In this document: positions 18,011 to 27,374 of the stretch, piece after piece
Layout: every line of letters begins with the position of its first letter
How positions within the stretch are numbered: position 1 is the stretch's first letter
DNA from: Phaeobacter italicus
Lineage (GTDB): Bacteria > Pseudomonadota > Alphaproteobacteria > Rhodobacterales > Rhodobacteraceae
DNA: 64,000 bases
Direction of reading: 5' to 3'
NCBI RefSeq assembly: GCF_001258055.1
Contig: NZ_CVRM01000002.1
Location: 31,193-95,192 of the forward strand
Translations under genes and position numbers: made by a program
The notes under the pieces: generated by a model
What the model saw: only the letters and a program-made list of their open reading frames with translations
The model's database searches: none
What the model was told of the DNA's origin: nothing

Positions 18011-19261
18011 ATGAAGACTTTGAAAGGAACAGTTGCGAGCCTTGCTCTCAGCCTTGGGCTGGCAACGGCAGCACAGGCCGAGCTGAGCGGCACGCTCAAG
18101 ATTTTCTCGGACATGTCCAATCCTGCGCCGCGCGCAGTGATGGAGGGAATGGCTGCCGAGTTCGACGCCATGCACCCGAACCTGACTGTCGAGCTGACCG
18201 TAATCGACCGTGAGGCCTACAAGACGCAGATCCGCAACTTCCTGACGGCCAACGCCCCGGACGTGGCAAACTGGTATGCAGCCAATCGCATGCGGCCCTA
18301 TGTGTCGGCAGGTCTGTTTGAAGACATCTCCGACCTGTGGGCCGAGCCCGAAATCGCCGACGCGCTGGCCTCGACCAAGGGCGCCATGACGCTCGACGGC
18401 AAACAGTGGGGCGTGCCCTATACCTACTACCAGTGGGGCGTCTACTACCGGGAAGACATCTACAATGAACTCGGCCTGGAAGAGCCCAAGGACTGGGAAA
18501 CCTTCAAATCCAACTGCCAGAAGATTCTCGATTCTGGCCGCAAGTGCTTTACCATCGGCACCAAGTTCCTGTGGACCGCAGGTGGCTGGTTTGACTACCT
18601 CAACATGCGCACGAATGGTTATGACTTCCACATGGCGCTGACCAATGGCGAAATCGCCTGGACGGATGACCGCGTAAAGCAGACCTTTGCCAACTGGCGC
18701 GAACTGATCGACATGGGCGCTTTCATCGACAACCACCAGTCCTACAGCTGGCAGGAGGCCCTGCCGTTCATGGTCAAAGGTGAGGCCGCGGCCTATCTGA
18801 TGGGCAACTTCGCGGTGGCACCGCTGCGTGAAGCAGGTCTAGGCACCGACCAACTGGACTTCTATCAGTTCCCGACCATCAATCCCGATGTTGAACTGGC
18901 CGAAGACGCGCCAACAGACACCTTCCACATTCCGTCTGGCGCCCAGAACAAGGAAGCCGCTCGCGAATTCCTGCGCTTTGTCGTTTCGGCTGACAATCAG
19001 ACCAAAATCAACAGCGGGGCGGCCTTGGGCCAGTTGCCGGTGAACTCCAACTCTTCCGTGGATGACGACGAGATGCTCAACCAGGGTTTCGAGATGCTGT
19101 CCTCGAACGCGCCCGGCGGCATCGCGCAGTTCTTTGATCGCGACGCCCCGGCAGAAATGGCCTCTGTTGCGATGGAAGGGTTCCAGGAATTCATGGTGTT
19201 CCCGGACAATCTGGACGACATCCTGAACCGTTTGGAAAAAACACGCGAGCGGGTCTACTGA
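18011..19261 (+). CDS. ABC transporter extracellular sugar-binding protein (galactosides)
   Basis: The 416-residue protein starts at ATG 18011 behind GGGAGGA. It has a clear signal peptide (MKTLKGTVASLALSLGLATA, cleaved near AQA) and the family 1 solute-binding fold: LKIFSDMSNPAP, FDAMHPNLTVELTV, WGVPYTYYQWGVYYR and the KGEAAAYLMGNFAVA region. It should capture oligosaccharide in the periplasm and deliver it to the two permeases encoded next. The following alpha- and beta-galactosidase genes point to galactosides such as melibiose, raffinose-type sugars or lactose. A strong hairpin after its stop suggests it is made in excess over the permeases. Confidence 0.93.
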   Translation: MKTLKGTVASLALSLGLATAAQAELSGTLKIFSDMSNPAPRAVMEGMAAEFDAMHPNLTVELTVIDREAYKTQIRNFLTANAPDVANWYAANRMRPYVSAGLFEDISDLWAEPEIADALASTKGAMTLDGKQWGVPYTYYQWGVYYREDIYNELGLEEPKDWETFKSNCQKILDSGRKCFTIGTKFLWTAGGWFDYLNMRTNGYDFHMALTNGEIAWTDDRVKQTFANWRELIDMGAFIDNHQSYSWQEALPFMVKGEAAAYLMGNFAVAPLREAGLGTDQLDFYQFPTINPDVELAEDAPTDTFHIPSGAQNKEAAREFLRFVVSADNQTKINSGAALGQLPVNSNSSVDDDEMLNQGFEMLSSNAPGGIAQFFDRDAPAEMASVAMEGFQEFMVFPDNLDDILNRLEKTRERVY

Positions 19262-19280
19262 CCCCAAGCGTCTGACGAAC

Positions 19281-19315
19281 TGCGCGGGGTCGGCCAATCG
19301 GCCCGGCCCCGCGCA
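19281..19315 (+). other. Intra-operon hairpin after the binding-protein gene
   Basis: A long GC-rich stem, TGCGCGGGG/CCCCGCGCA plus inner CGGCC/GGCCG-type pairing, lies 19 bases after the binding-protein stop and about 100 bases before the first permease. There is no T run, so it is more likely an mRNA-stabilising or partial-attenuating element, as found after binding-protein genes in other ABC operons (e.g. malE-malF). Confidence 0.6.
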
Positions 19316-19415
19316 TTGCCTTTTGGGTTCTGGTTCCGCGTGCCGTCAAAACCGCCGGACCGACCCCTTATAGCCCTTGCGATCCCGCAATCGCACAAAC
19401 AGACGGAGACCTGTC

Positions 19416-20375
19416 GTGGCTGAGATGAAACTCGCCCCCGGAAACGGGCCCGAAACCGGATCCGCAACCGCCCTGCGCAGCAGTCAGGACAGCTGGTTGC
19501 GCCGCAACAGGCAGACGCTGGCGCCGCTCTTGTTCCTTGCTCCCGGTGTCATCTTTTTCCTGTTCTACGTGATCTTTCCGATCCTGCAGAGCTTTAACCT
19601 GTCGTTCTATCGCTGGGACGGTTTGGGGGATCCGCAGTTCATCGGGATGGAGAACTACCGAGAGCTGATGGATGACCGTGCGTTTGAAGTTTCGCTCTGG
19701 AACAACCTGAAATGGCTTCTGCTGTATCTTCTGGCGATCCCGGCAGGTTTGTTCATCGCGCTGTTTCTCAATCAGACGGTGACTGGCATTCGCCTTTACA
19801 AGTCGCTGTTCTTCTTCCCATTTGTCATCAGTCAGGTCGTCGTCGGCCTGGTTTTCAGCTGGTTCTACGACCCGACTTTCGGCCTTCTCAACCAAGTGCT
19901 TGGATGGGTCGGTCTTGGGCCATTGAATGTGCTGGGGGATCCGACCCTTGTGACATACGGCATCATTGCTGCGGGCCTCTGGCCACAGACGGCTTATTGC
20001 ATGATCCTCTATCTTACAGGTCTCAACGCGGTTGACCCCGAACAGGTCGAGGCCGCGCGCCTGGATGGGGCGAAAGGGGCAAAGATGCTGTGGTATGTCA
20101 TCATCCCGCAGCTGCGCCCGGCGACCTTTGTGGCCTTTGTGGTGACGATCATCGGCGCACTGCGCAGTTTTGACCTCATCTCGATCATGACCAACGGCGG
20201 CCCGTTCGGCTCAAGCCGGGTGCTGTCGTTCTACATGTTTGAGAAGGCACTTTCCGAATATGGCTTCCGCATGGGCTATGGCGCGGCTATCGCGGTGGTG
20301 CTATTCCTGATCATGCTGTGCTTCATCGCCTATTTCCTGTGGTCCATGTACCAAGACGACAAAGGGGGCCGCTGA
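19416..20375 (+). CDS. ABC sugar permease, MalF/UgpA type
   Basis: I place the start at GTG 19416 because GGAG sits 7 bases upstream; the longer frame from TTG 19377 has no ribosome site. The 319-residue protein has about six membrane segments (the first is TLAPLLFLAPGVIFFLFYVI) and the EAA loop EQVEAARLDGAKGAKMLWYVIIP, which contacts the ATPase. It is one half of the galactoside import channel. Its TGA overlaps the ATG of the second permease by one base. Confidence 0.92.
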   Translation: MAEMKLAPGNGPETGSATALRSSQDSWLRRNRQTLAPLLFLAPGVIFFLFYVIFPILQSFNLSFYRWDGLGDPQFIGMENYRELMDDRAFEVSLWNNLKWLLLYLLAIPAGLFIALFLNQTVTGIRLYKSLFFFPFVISQVVVGLVFSWFYDPTFGLLNQVLGWVGLGPLNVLGDPTLVTYGIIAAGLWPQTAYCMILYLTGLNAVDPEQVEAARLDGAKGAKMLWYVIIPQLRPATFVAFVVTIIGALRSFDLISIMTNGGPFGSSRVLSFYMFEKALSEYGFRMGYGAAIAVVLFLIMLCFIAYFLWSMYQDDKGGR

Positions 20376-21223
20376 TGTTTCCCAAACCTATCCAAAACAG
20401 CTCGCGTGCGTGGCAGACAACCTATCAGGCACTGGTTCCGGCGGCGCTGGTGATGTGGTTATTGCCACTGATCGCGGTGGCGATCTTCTCGATCAAACCT
20501 GAGGCGGATTTCACCACGGGCAACTACTGGGGGGTGCCGTCATCCTTTGAAGGGTTCAGCAACTACGGCCGGGTCTTCTTCGGCTCGGACATGCCGCGCT
20601 ATCTGCTGAACTCCGTCCTGATTACCGTGCCCACGGTGATTGGCGCGGTCGCGCTGTCCTGCATGACGGGCTTCGCGCTCGGCGTTTATAAATTCCGCGG
20701 CAACCTGTTGCTGTTCTTCATGTTTGTTGCAGGCAACTTCGTCCCGTTCCAGATCCTGATGGTCCCGGTGCGCGATCTGACATTGGACATGGGGCTCTAT
20801 AACACCAAAACCGGCCTGGTTCTGTTTCACATCGCCTTTCAGACCGGCTTCTGCACGCTGTTCATGCGCAACTTCATCCGCGCCCTACCTTTTGAATTGA
20901 TCGAAGCGGCCCGCGTCGAAGGGGTCGCGGAGTGGCGGATTTTCTGGTTCGTGGTTTTGCCGCTGATGAAACCTGCGATTGCCGCGCTGAGCGTGCTGAT
21001 CTTCACCTTCATCTGGAATGATTATTTCTGGGCCGTGGTCCTGACACAGGGCGCCGAGAGCCAACCGGTGACAGCAGGCATCACATCGTTCAACGCGCAA
21101 TACCGGGCGGCTTACCACCTGATGAGCGCAGGCAGCATTGTCGCGGCACTGCCGCCGGTTGCCATGTTCTTCCTGATGCAACGCCATTTCATCGCCGGCC
21201 TGACATTGGGGGCGGTGAAGTGA
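20375..21223 (+). CDS. ABC sugar permease, MalG/UgpE type
   Basis: From ATG 20375, which overlaps the preceding stop by one base, the protein has 282 residues, about six membrane spans, and the EAA motif ELIEAARVEGVAEWRIFWF. It ends in GLTLGAVK, the usual C-terminus of MalG-type subunits. It forms the second half of the channel with the preceding permease. It overlaps the alpha-galactosidase start by four bases, so import and hydrolysis are translationally coupled. Confidence 0.92.
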   Translation: MFPKPIQNSSRAWQTTYQALVPAALVMWLLPLIAVAIFSIKPEADFTTGNYWGVPSSFEGFSNYGRVFFGSDMPRYLLNSVLITVPTVIGAVALSCMTGFALGVYKFRGNLLLFFMFVAGNFVPFQILMVPVRDLTLDMGLYNTKTGLVLFHIAFQTGFCTLFMRNFIRALPFELIEAARVEGVAEWRIFWFVVLPLMKPAIAALSVLIFTFIWNDYFWAVVLTQGAESQPVTAGITSFNAQYRAAYHLMSAGSIVAALPPVAMFFLMQRHFIAGLTLGAVK

Positions 21224-23319
21224 GCAGACGCGAAGATACCCGCTGCTGGGCACTTGAGGGTCAGAGCCAAAGCCTGATCCTTGCCGCCCACGGGGATGAT
21301 CTGGCCGAGATCGTCTACTGGGGCCCGCGGCTTCCGCAAGGGAGCGACCTGGAGATGATCGCCGCAGCCTCGCGCATGGACGTCACGGGGGGCATGCTGG
21401 ATGCCGTGCCGCCACTGTCGATCTGCCCCGAGGCCCGCCGCACCTTTCCCGGACAGCCCGGTCTGTCGCTTGCAGATGCTACGGGCAAGGCGCTACTGCC
21501 CCGTTTTACCTTTGATCGCGTGGAGGAAAGCGATCAGGCGCTCAGCCTGCACTACCGCGATGCGGAACACGGTCTTCGCTATCAGGCGCAATTCGAGCTG
21601 ACACGCAAAACCGGCATGATCCGTGCGCAGGCCTCGCTCATTTCTGAGCGGCCGATCAGCGTGAACTGGCTGTCTGCACCGGTCTTTCCCGCACCTCAGA
21701 ACGGGCAGGACATGATCGACTTTCATGGCCGCTGGATCGGGGAGTTTCAAACCAGCCGCACACCGTGGAGCGCTGGCGCGCGTCTCAGGGACAATCCCAC
21801 AGGACGCACCGGGCATGAGTATTTCCCGGGTTTGATCCTACCCTGTACGGGCGCCACAAACACCCAGGGTTCCGCCTACGCCTTTCACTACGGCTGGTCA
21901 GGCGGCCACAAAATGCTGGCGGAAGAGCTGCCAGACGGGCGTCGCCAAATCCAATGGGGCCATGCAACCGGCAGCCGCCGCAATCCAGGCACCAGATTTG
22001 AAACTGCACCGCTCTACGCCGTGTTCTCGGATCAGGGAACCAATGGCTGCGCTGTCACCTTCCAGCGCCACCTGCGCGATGAGATCCTGCGCCCCCCTGC
22101 ACCCGCGCGCCCGCGACCGGTGCACTACAACTGTTGGGAGGCGGTCTATTTCGATCACGACCACGCCACGCTCTGCGATATTGCAAGCCGGGCCGCAGCA
22201 CTGGGAGCCGAACGGTTCGTGCTGGACGATGGTTGGTTTGGCAGGCGGGATGACGACACCAGTTCCCTTGGCGACTGGGCAATCGACGCGCGCAAATATC
22301 CCGATGGGCTGATGCCGCTGATCAACCATATTCATGCAGAAGGCATGACATTCGGCATCTGGTTTGAACCGGAAATGATCAACCCGGACAGCGATCTGTT
22401 TCGCGCCCACCCAGACTGGGTGCTGGGCGATCGGGATCAGGTGCTTGGCCGACAGCAAATGGTTCTGAATATCGCCCTGCCTGAGGTTCAGGCCTATCTC
22501 TACGATCACATCGCAGCCGTGCTGTCAGATCATCCGATCGACTATGTCAAATGGGACCATAACCGCGTGCTGCCGGAACCGGACAGCGCGCAGGCCGAGG
22601 CGGTTTATTCGCTGTTTGACCGGCTGCGCGCAGATTTCCCGCAAGTGGAATTCGAGAGCTGTTCTTCTGGGGGTGGGCGCATTGACTTTGGCATCCTGTC
22701 GCGCACCCATCGGGTCTGGCTTTCAGATAGCAATGACCCGATAGAGCGGCTGCGGATCCAGCATGAAGCCGCGCTTTTCCTGCCGATGGTTGTCACTGGC
22801 AGCCATGTTGGTCCGCGCACCTGCCACACCTCTGGTCGGGTGACAGATATCCGGCTGCGTGCCTGGGTCGCGGCCCAGCGTCACATGGGGTTTGAAATGG
22901 ACCCGCGCGAGCTGACAGAAGAAGAAGCAGACATTCTGCGCCAGGTTACCCGTTGGTGGAAAGACAACCGCCACTGGACGGAGCGGGCGGATATTCTGCG
23001 GCTCGACAGCGATGACCCTGCCGTCATCGCAGAGCTGCAGCGCGCAGAAGATGGCAGCCGCTTTGTCGCCTTTTCCGGCCTGCGCGAGCCAAGCGCGCAA
23101 ATCCTGCCGCGCCCCCTGCGCCTTGCTGGGCTGGAGCCTGACGCCCACTATGAAATCCGCTTGCTGAACCGCGAGGACGCCCCAGGTCTTTCGCGCGGAT
23201 CGCCTCTTTTGAAAACCGGGACCGCGACACTCAGCGGCCAATATCTGATGCACCAAGGGATCACCCTGCCCTGGACATTCCCACAGTCGATCTGGGTGAT
23301 TGAAGGAACACGCCTATGA
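21220..23319 (+). CDS. Alpha-galactosidase, glycoside hydrolase family 36
   Basis: The 699-residue protein starts at GTG 21220 inside the permease stop (GTGA). It has the GH36 layout: an N-terminal beta-sandwich, then a TIM barrel with FVLDDGWFGRRDDD, the nucleophile in YVKWDHNR (Asp446) and the acid/base in LSDSNDPIERLRIQ (Asp503), then a C-terminal beta domain. It removes terminal alpha-1,6-galactose from melibiose or raffinose-family sugars. No signal peptide is seen, so it works in the cytosol on sugars imported intact. Its product, galactose, feeds the dehydrogenase encoded two genes on. Confidence 0.94.
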   Translation: MSRREDTRCWALEGQSQSLILAAHGDDLAEIVYWGPRLPQGSDLEMIAAASRMDVTGGMLDAVPPLSICPEARRTFPGQPGLSLADATGKALLPRFTFDRVEESDQALSLHYRDAEHGLRYQAQFELTRKTGMIRAQASLISERPISVNWLSAPVFPAPQNGQDMIDFHGRWIGEFQTSRTPWSAGARLRDNPTGRTGHEYFPGLILPCTGATNTQGSAYAFHYGWSGGHKMLAEELPDGRRQIQWGHATGSRRNPGTRFETAPLYAVFSDQGTNGCAVTFQRHLRDEILRPPAPARPRPVHYNCWEAVYFDHDHATLCDIASRAAALGAERFVLDDGWFGRRDDDTSSLGDWAIDARKYPDGLMPLINHIHAEGMTFGIWFEPEMINPDSDLFRAHPDWVLGDRDQVLGRQQMVLNIALPEVQAYLYDHIAAVLSDHPIDYVKWDHNRVLPEPDSAQAEAVYSLFDRLRADFPQVEFESCSSGGGRIDFGILSRTHRVWLSDSNDPIERLRIQHEAALFLPMVVTGSHVGPRTCHTSGRVTDIRLRAWVAAQRHMGFEMDPRELTEEEADILRQVTRWWKDNRHWTERADILRLDSDDPAVIAELQRAEDGSRFVAFSGLREPSAQILPRPLRLAGLEPDAHYEIRLLNREDAPGLSRGSPLLKTGTATLSGQYLMHQGITLPWTFPQSIWVIEGTRL

Positions 23320-25031
23320 CCAAAGACAGACGAAATCGCGCCTGGTATGGCAAATTGGACAAAGACGGCTTCATCCACCGCAGCTGGATGAAAAACCAGG
23401 GATTTCCGGACCATGCCTTTGACGGTCGGCCAATCATCGGGATCTGCAACACCTGGTCAGAGCTGACGCCCTGCAACTCTGGCCTGCGCGATCTCGCCGA
23501 GGGGGTAAAGCGCGGCGTCTGGGAGGCAGGTGGATTTCCCGTGGAATTCCCGGTCATGTCGCTGGGTGAGACCCAGATGAAGCCCACGGCGATGCTGTTT
23601 CGCAATCTCCTCGCGATGGACGTAGAGGAATCGATACGGGCCTATGGAATTGACGGCGTTGTCCTGCTTGGCGGTTGTGACAAGACCACACCGGGCCAGT
23701 TGATGGGGGCTGCCTCTGTTGATCTGCCGGCCATCGTCGTCAGCTCGGGCCCGATGCTGAACGGCAAGTGGCAGGGCAAGGATATCGGCTCAGGTACTGA
23801 CGTCTGGAAGTTCTCGGAAGCGGTGCGCGCCGGTGAGATGACGCTGCAGGATTTCATGGCGGCTGAATCCGGCATGAGCCGGTCCAAGGGCGTGTGCATG
23901 ACCATGGGCACGGCCTCCACTATGGCGTCCCTCGTTGAGGCGATGGGGATGAGCCTGCCAACCAATGCCGCCCTGCCCGCAGTGGATGCCCGCCGCATGG
24001 CTCTGGCGCATCTGACCGGCAAGCGGATCGTCGAGATGGTTGAGGAAGACCTCAAACCCTCGGACATTCTGACCCGCGACGCTTTCATCAATGCGATCAT
24101 GGCCAACGCAGCTGTCGGGGGATCCACCAATGCGGTGGTGCACCTTCTGGCCCTCGCCGGGCGTGTCGGGGTTGACCTGTCTCTGGATGATTTCGGCCTT
24201 GGCAGTGACATCCCGCTTCTGGTCAACTGCATGCCCTCAGGGAAATACCTGATGGAAGATTTTTGCTATGCCGGCGGTATGCCTGTCGTGTTGAAGCGAC
24301 TTGCTGACAATGGACACCTGCGCAGCAACACCACTGTTTTGGGCGGTGACATCACGGCCTATGCCGAGGGTGCGGAATGTTTCAACGATGACGTCATCAA
24401 GAGCTTTGATAACCCGGTAAAACCTGCAGCCGGCCTGCGTGTTCTGCGCGGCAATCTTGCGCCCAACGGTGCCATCGTCAAACCATCGGCCGCGACCGAC
24501 CATCTTCTGGAACACGAAGGCGTTGCACATGTCTTTGAGACGATTGAAGATCTGAAAGCCAATATCGATCGCGATGATCTGCCCGTCACGAAGGACACCA
24601 TTCTGGTGCTGAAGGGTGTTGGGCCCAAGGGCTATCCCGGCATGCCGGAGGTCGGCAATATGCCGATCCCCCGCAAACTGGTCCGCGAAGGGGTGCGAGA
24701 TATGATCCGCATCTCTGATGGCCGCATGTCCGGGACGGCTTTTGGCACCGTGATCCTGCATGTTTCACCTGAATCCCAGGCCGGTGGCCCCCTTGGTCTG
24801 GTCCAGACCGGCGACCGCATCCGGGTCAGCGCAAAGAACGGCACCCTTGATCTGCTGGTTTCACAGGAAGAGCTGACAGCACGTCGTGAGGCCTGGCAGC
24901 CAGAGCCGCCGCATTACACACGCGGCTACGCCAAACTCTACGTCGACAGCGTCCTTCAGGCAGAGAAAGGGGCTGATCTTGATTTCCTCGTGGGCAAAGA
25001 TACCCGCCCCGTAACACGGGAGAGCCACTGA
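23316..25031 (+). CDS. IlvD/Edd family sugar-acid dehydratase, probable galactonate dehydratase
   Basis: The 571-residue protein has the iron-sulfur cysteines of the family: Cys44 or Cys53 in GICNTWSELTPCN, Cys121 in LLGGCDKTTPGQL and Cys194 in GVCMTMGTAST. Lys123 is the usual metal-site lysine and the C-terminal SDGRMSGTAFG carries the catalytic serine. The GICNTWSELTPCN form is that of pentonate/hexonate dehydratases such as L-arabinonate dehydratase, not of IlvD itself. Because dgoK and dgoA follow, its substrate is most likely D-galactonate, giving 2-dehydro-3-deoxygalactonate; dual action on L-arabinonate or D-fuconate is possible. It overlaps both neighbours (ATGA and TGATG junctions). 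Confidence 0.88.
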   Translation: MTKDRRNRAWYGKLDKDGFIHRSWMKNQGFPDHAFDGRPIIGICNTWSELTPCNSGLRDLAEGVKRGVWEAGGFPVEFPVMSLGETQMKPTAMLFRNLLAMDVEESIRAYGIDGVVLLGGCDKTTPGQLMGAASVDLPAIVVSSGPMLNGKWQGKDIGSGTDVWKFSEAVRAGEMTLQDFMAAESGMSRSKGVCMTMGTASTMASLVEAMGMSLPTNAALPAVDARRMALAHLTGKRIVEMVEEDLKPSDILTRDAFINAIMANAAVGGSTNAVVHLLALAGRVGVDLSLDDFGLGSDIPLLVNCMPSGKYLMEDFCYAGGMPVVLKRLADNGHLRSNTTVLGGDITAYAEGAECFNDDVIKSFDNPVKPAAGLRVLRGNLAPNGAIVKPSAATDHLLEHEGVAHVFETIEDLKANIDRDDLPVTKDTILVLKGVGPKGYPGMPEVGNMPIPRKLVREGVRDMIRISDGRMSGTAFGTVILHVSPESQAGGPLGLVQTGDRIRVSAKNGTLDLLVSQEELTARREAWQPEPPHYTRGYAKLYVDSVLQAEKGADLDFLVGKDTRPVTRESH

Positions 25032-25801
25032 TGAGCGACACTGCAATCTTTCCGGACCTGAAGGGGGCTTCGGTTTTCATCACCGGCGGCGGTTCCGGCA
25101 TTGGTGCCGCGCTGAGCGAGGGATTCCTGCGTCAGGGCGCCAAGGTCGCGTTTGTCGGACGGTCTGATGCCTCTGCTTTTGCTGCGCGCATGGAGGCTGA
25201 GACAGGCAACCGTCCCTTGTTCATCCAATGCGACATCACCGATATCCCTGCCCTGAAGTCCGCGATTGAGCAGGCGGCAGAGGCGCATGGCCCAATCACC
25301 ACGCTGGTGAACAACGCTGCCAATGATCAGCGCCACGCGACATTGGATGTGGACGAGGAATTTTGGGACTGGGCGCAGGCGATCAATCTCAAGGCCTATT
25401 TCTTTGCCTGTCAGGCGGTGTTGCCGGGGATGCAGGCTGCCGGTGGTGGTTCGATCGTCAACTTCACCTCCATCAGTTACATGATGGGCAACAGCGGCTA
25501 TCCCGCCTACACGACAGCAAATGCAGGCATCAACGGCATGACACGAAGCCTCGCACGTGAGTTCGGGGCAGATCGGATCCGGGTCAACGCGCTGGCGCCG
25601 GGGTGGGTACTGACGGATAAGCAACTCGACAAATGGGCAACGCCGGAGGCGCTTGCGGCTCATCTGGAACGGCAATGCCTGAAGGACCATCTCGCGCCAC
25701 AGGACATCGTAGGCTCAACGCTCTTTCTCGCCTCGGCGACCAGCCGCATGATCACTGGGCAAACGCTGGTTGTGGATGGCGGGGTTGTGGTGACAGGATG
25801 A
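25031..25801 (+). CDS. SDR family oxidoreductase, probable D-galactose 1-dehydrogenase
   Basis: The 256-residue protein is a classical short-chain dehydrogenase by fold: cofactor loop ITGGGSGIG (18-26), structural NNAA motif at 94-97, catalytic Ser147 and Tyr160, and the C-terminal LVVDGGVVVTG. Notably the active-site YxxxK reads Y160-T-T-A-N164, so the usual lysine is asparagine. Context (alpha- and beta-galactosidase, lactonase, galactonate dehydratase) makes it the galactose 1-dehydrogenase that produces galactono-lactone with NAD(P)+. If the lysine loss reduces activity, another dehydrogenase would be needed; none is seen in this operon. It overlaps both neighbouring genes. Confidence 0.85.
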   Translation: MSDTAIFPDLKGASVFITGGGSGIGAALSEGFLRQGAKVAFVGRSDASAFAARMEAETGNRPLFIQCDITDIPALKSAIEQAAEAHGPITTLVNNAANDQRHATLDVDEEFWDWAQAINLKAYFFACQAVLPGMQAAGGGSIVNFTSISYMMGNSGYPAYTTANAGINGMTRSLAREFGADRIRVNALAPGWVLTDKQLDKWATPEALAAHLERQCLKDHLAPQDIVGSTLFLASATSRMITGQTLVVDGGVVVTG

Positions 25802-26766
25802 CGGCGCATCCCAATCTTTCCCCTGACACGATGCCCGGCGCCTCCGTGCCTGCGTGGATTGCGGCGGACTGGGGCACCAGTCAACTGCGCCTGTGGGTGA
25901 TGGATCGCGAGGATACCGTGATCGACCGGATAACCTCGGATCGGGGCATGTCCCGACTGAGCCCGCAGGACTATGAGCCCACCCTTCTGGACCTCTTGGG
26001 CGATCATCTCCCAACGGGCGGAAACAGCCCGCTTCCGGTTATCTGCTGCGGAATGGCAGGCTCACGTCAGGGCTGGGCCGAGGCCCCCTATGCCAGCACC
26101 CCCTGCCCGCCACCAGGCATTGCAGAGGCCACCCAGCCAGCGACCAAAGATCCACGTCTCGCGGTCTATCTGCTGCCCGGCATCAAAACCACGGATCCAG
26201 CAGATGTCATGCGGGGGGAAGAGACCCAGATTGCGGGCTACCTCGCACAAGACAGAGACCCTGCCGCCTCGCAAGTCATCTGCTTGCCTGGCACCCACAG
26301 CAAATGGGCCAGACTTGATCAGGGAGAAGTCACCAGCTTTTCGACCTTCATGACAGGAGAGCTGTTCGCCCTTCTTCAGGGCCAATCCGTCCTGCAGCAC
26401 TGCGTGTCAGAGGAGGGCTGGGACGAGACCGCATTTGAACAGGCCGTCTGTGAGGCGCTTGCCAATCCAGCTGCGATCGCCGCCCAACTGTTTCGCCTGC
26501 GTGCAGATGCGCTTTTGTCTGGGCAAAGCCCCGAAACCGGACGTGCTCGCCTGTCAGGGCTTCTGATCGGGGTTGAGCTCGCAGCGACGCAAGACGACTG
26601 GTCAGAGCAACACGTCACCCTGCTGGGCGCGGACCAGCTTGCCCGTCGTTATGAAACGGCCCTGTCTACACAGGGGTGCACCGCCCGCCGCGTTGACGCC
26701 GAAACCCTGACGCTTGCAGGCCTCACAGCCGCATATGACCAATTGAAAAAGAGCCAAACGCCATGA
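25798..26766 (+). CDS. dgoK: 2-dehydro-3-deoxygalactonokinase
   Basis: From ATG 25798, which overlaps the SDR stop (ATGA), the protein has 322 residues. It shows the DgoK phosphate-1 motif IAADWGTSQLRLWVMD, the central MRGEETQIAGYL, CLPGTHSKWA and the late GLLIGVEL. It phosphorylates 2-dehydro-3-deoxy-D-galactonate with ATP in the De Ley-Doudoroff pathway. A longer in-frame opening at 25633 lies wholly inside the SDR gene and is rejected. It overlaps dgoA by four bases. Confidence 0.94.
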   Translation: MTAHPNLSPDTMPGASVPAWIAADWGTSQLRLWVMDREDTVIDRITSDRGMSRLSPQDYEPTLLDLLGDHLPTGGNSPLPVICCGMAGSRQGWAEAPYASTPCPPPGIAEATQPATKDPRLAVYLLPGIKTTDPADVMRGEETQIAGYLAQDRDPAASQVICLPGTHSKWARLDQGEVTSFSTFMTGELFALLQGQSVLQHCVSEEGWDETAFEQAVCEALANPAAIAAQLFRLRADALLSGQSPETGRARLSGLLIGVELAATQDDWSEQHVTLLGADQLARRYETALSTQGCTARRVDAETLTLAGLTAAYDQLKKSQTP

Positions 26767-27374
26767 GCCGAAACATCATTGCCATCCTGCGTGGTCTGCG
26801 CCCGGAAGAGGCGCGTGACATGACCGATGCCCTGATTGATGCGGGCATCACCAAGATCGAAGTCCCGCTGAACTCACCACAGCCCTTCGACAGTATTGCC
26901 ACGATGCTGGATCAGGCCCAAGGGCGCGCGACAGTCGGCGCGGGGACCGTTTTGAGCCCCGAGACAGTGGCTCAGCTATCTGCAATCAGGGCACAGATGG
27001 TCGTCTCCCCCGACTGCAACCCGGATGTGATCCGTGCCACAAAATCCGCTGGCATGTTGTCCTATCCGGGGGTCTTCACCGCGTCAGAGTGCTTCTCTGC
27101 ACTCCGCGCTGGCGCGGACGGGTTGAAGTTTTTTCCCGCATTCAAGCTGGGGCTCGACGGGTTCTCAGCGCTGAAGGCCGTTTTGCCAAAAGATGCAGAA
27201 ACCTATGCTGTTGGCGGCGTCGGACCAGCGGACTTCGCGGACTGGCAGAAAGCGGGCATCACCGGTTTTGGCATGGGCTCTTCTCTTTATAAACCCGGTC
27301 ATTCGGCCAAAGAGGTTGCCCGCCTTGCCGCAGAGACGGTCGCAGCCTACGACGAGGCGTTTGATGGCCAGTGA
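26763..27374 (+). CDS. dgoA: 2-dehydro-3-deoxy-6-phosphogalactonate aldolase
   Basis: The 203-residue protein is a class I KDPG/KDPGal aldolase. It begins IIAILRGLRPEEA, has Glu33 in KIEVPLNSP (proton transfer) and the Schiff-base Lys122 in DGLKFFPAFKLG. The IEVPLNSPQP form, rather than the KDPG IEVTLRT form, favours the galacto epimer. It cleaves the DgoK product to pyruvate and glyceraldehyde 3-phosphate. Starts and stops overlap both neighbouring genes. Confidence 0.94.
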   Translation: MSRNIIAILRGLRPEEARDMTDALIDAGITKIEVPLNSPQPFDSIATMLDQAQGRATVGAGTVLSPETVAQLSAIRAQMVVSPDCNPDVIRATKSAGMLSYPGVFTASECFSALRAGADGLKFFPAFKLGLDGFSALKAVLPKDAETYAVGGVGPADFADWQKAGITGFGMGSSLYKPGHSAKEVARLAAETVAAYDEAFDGQ

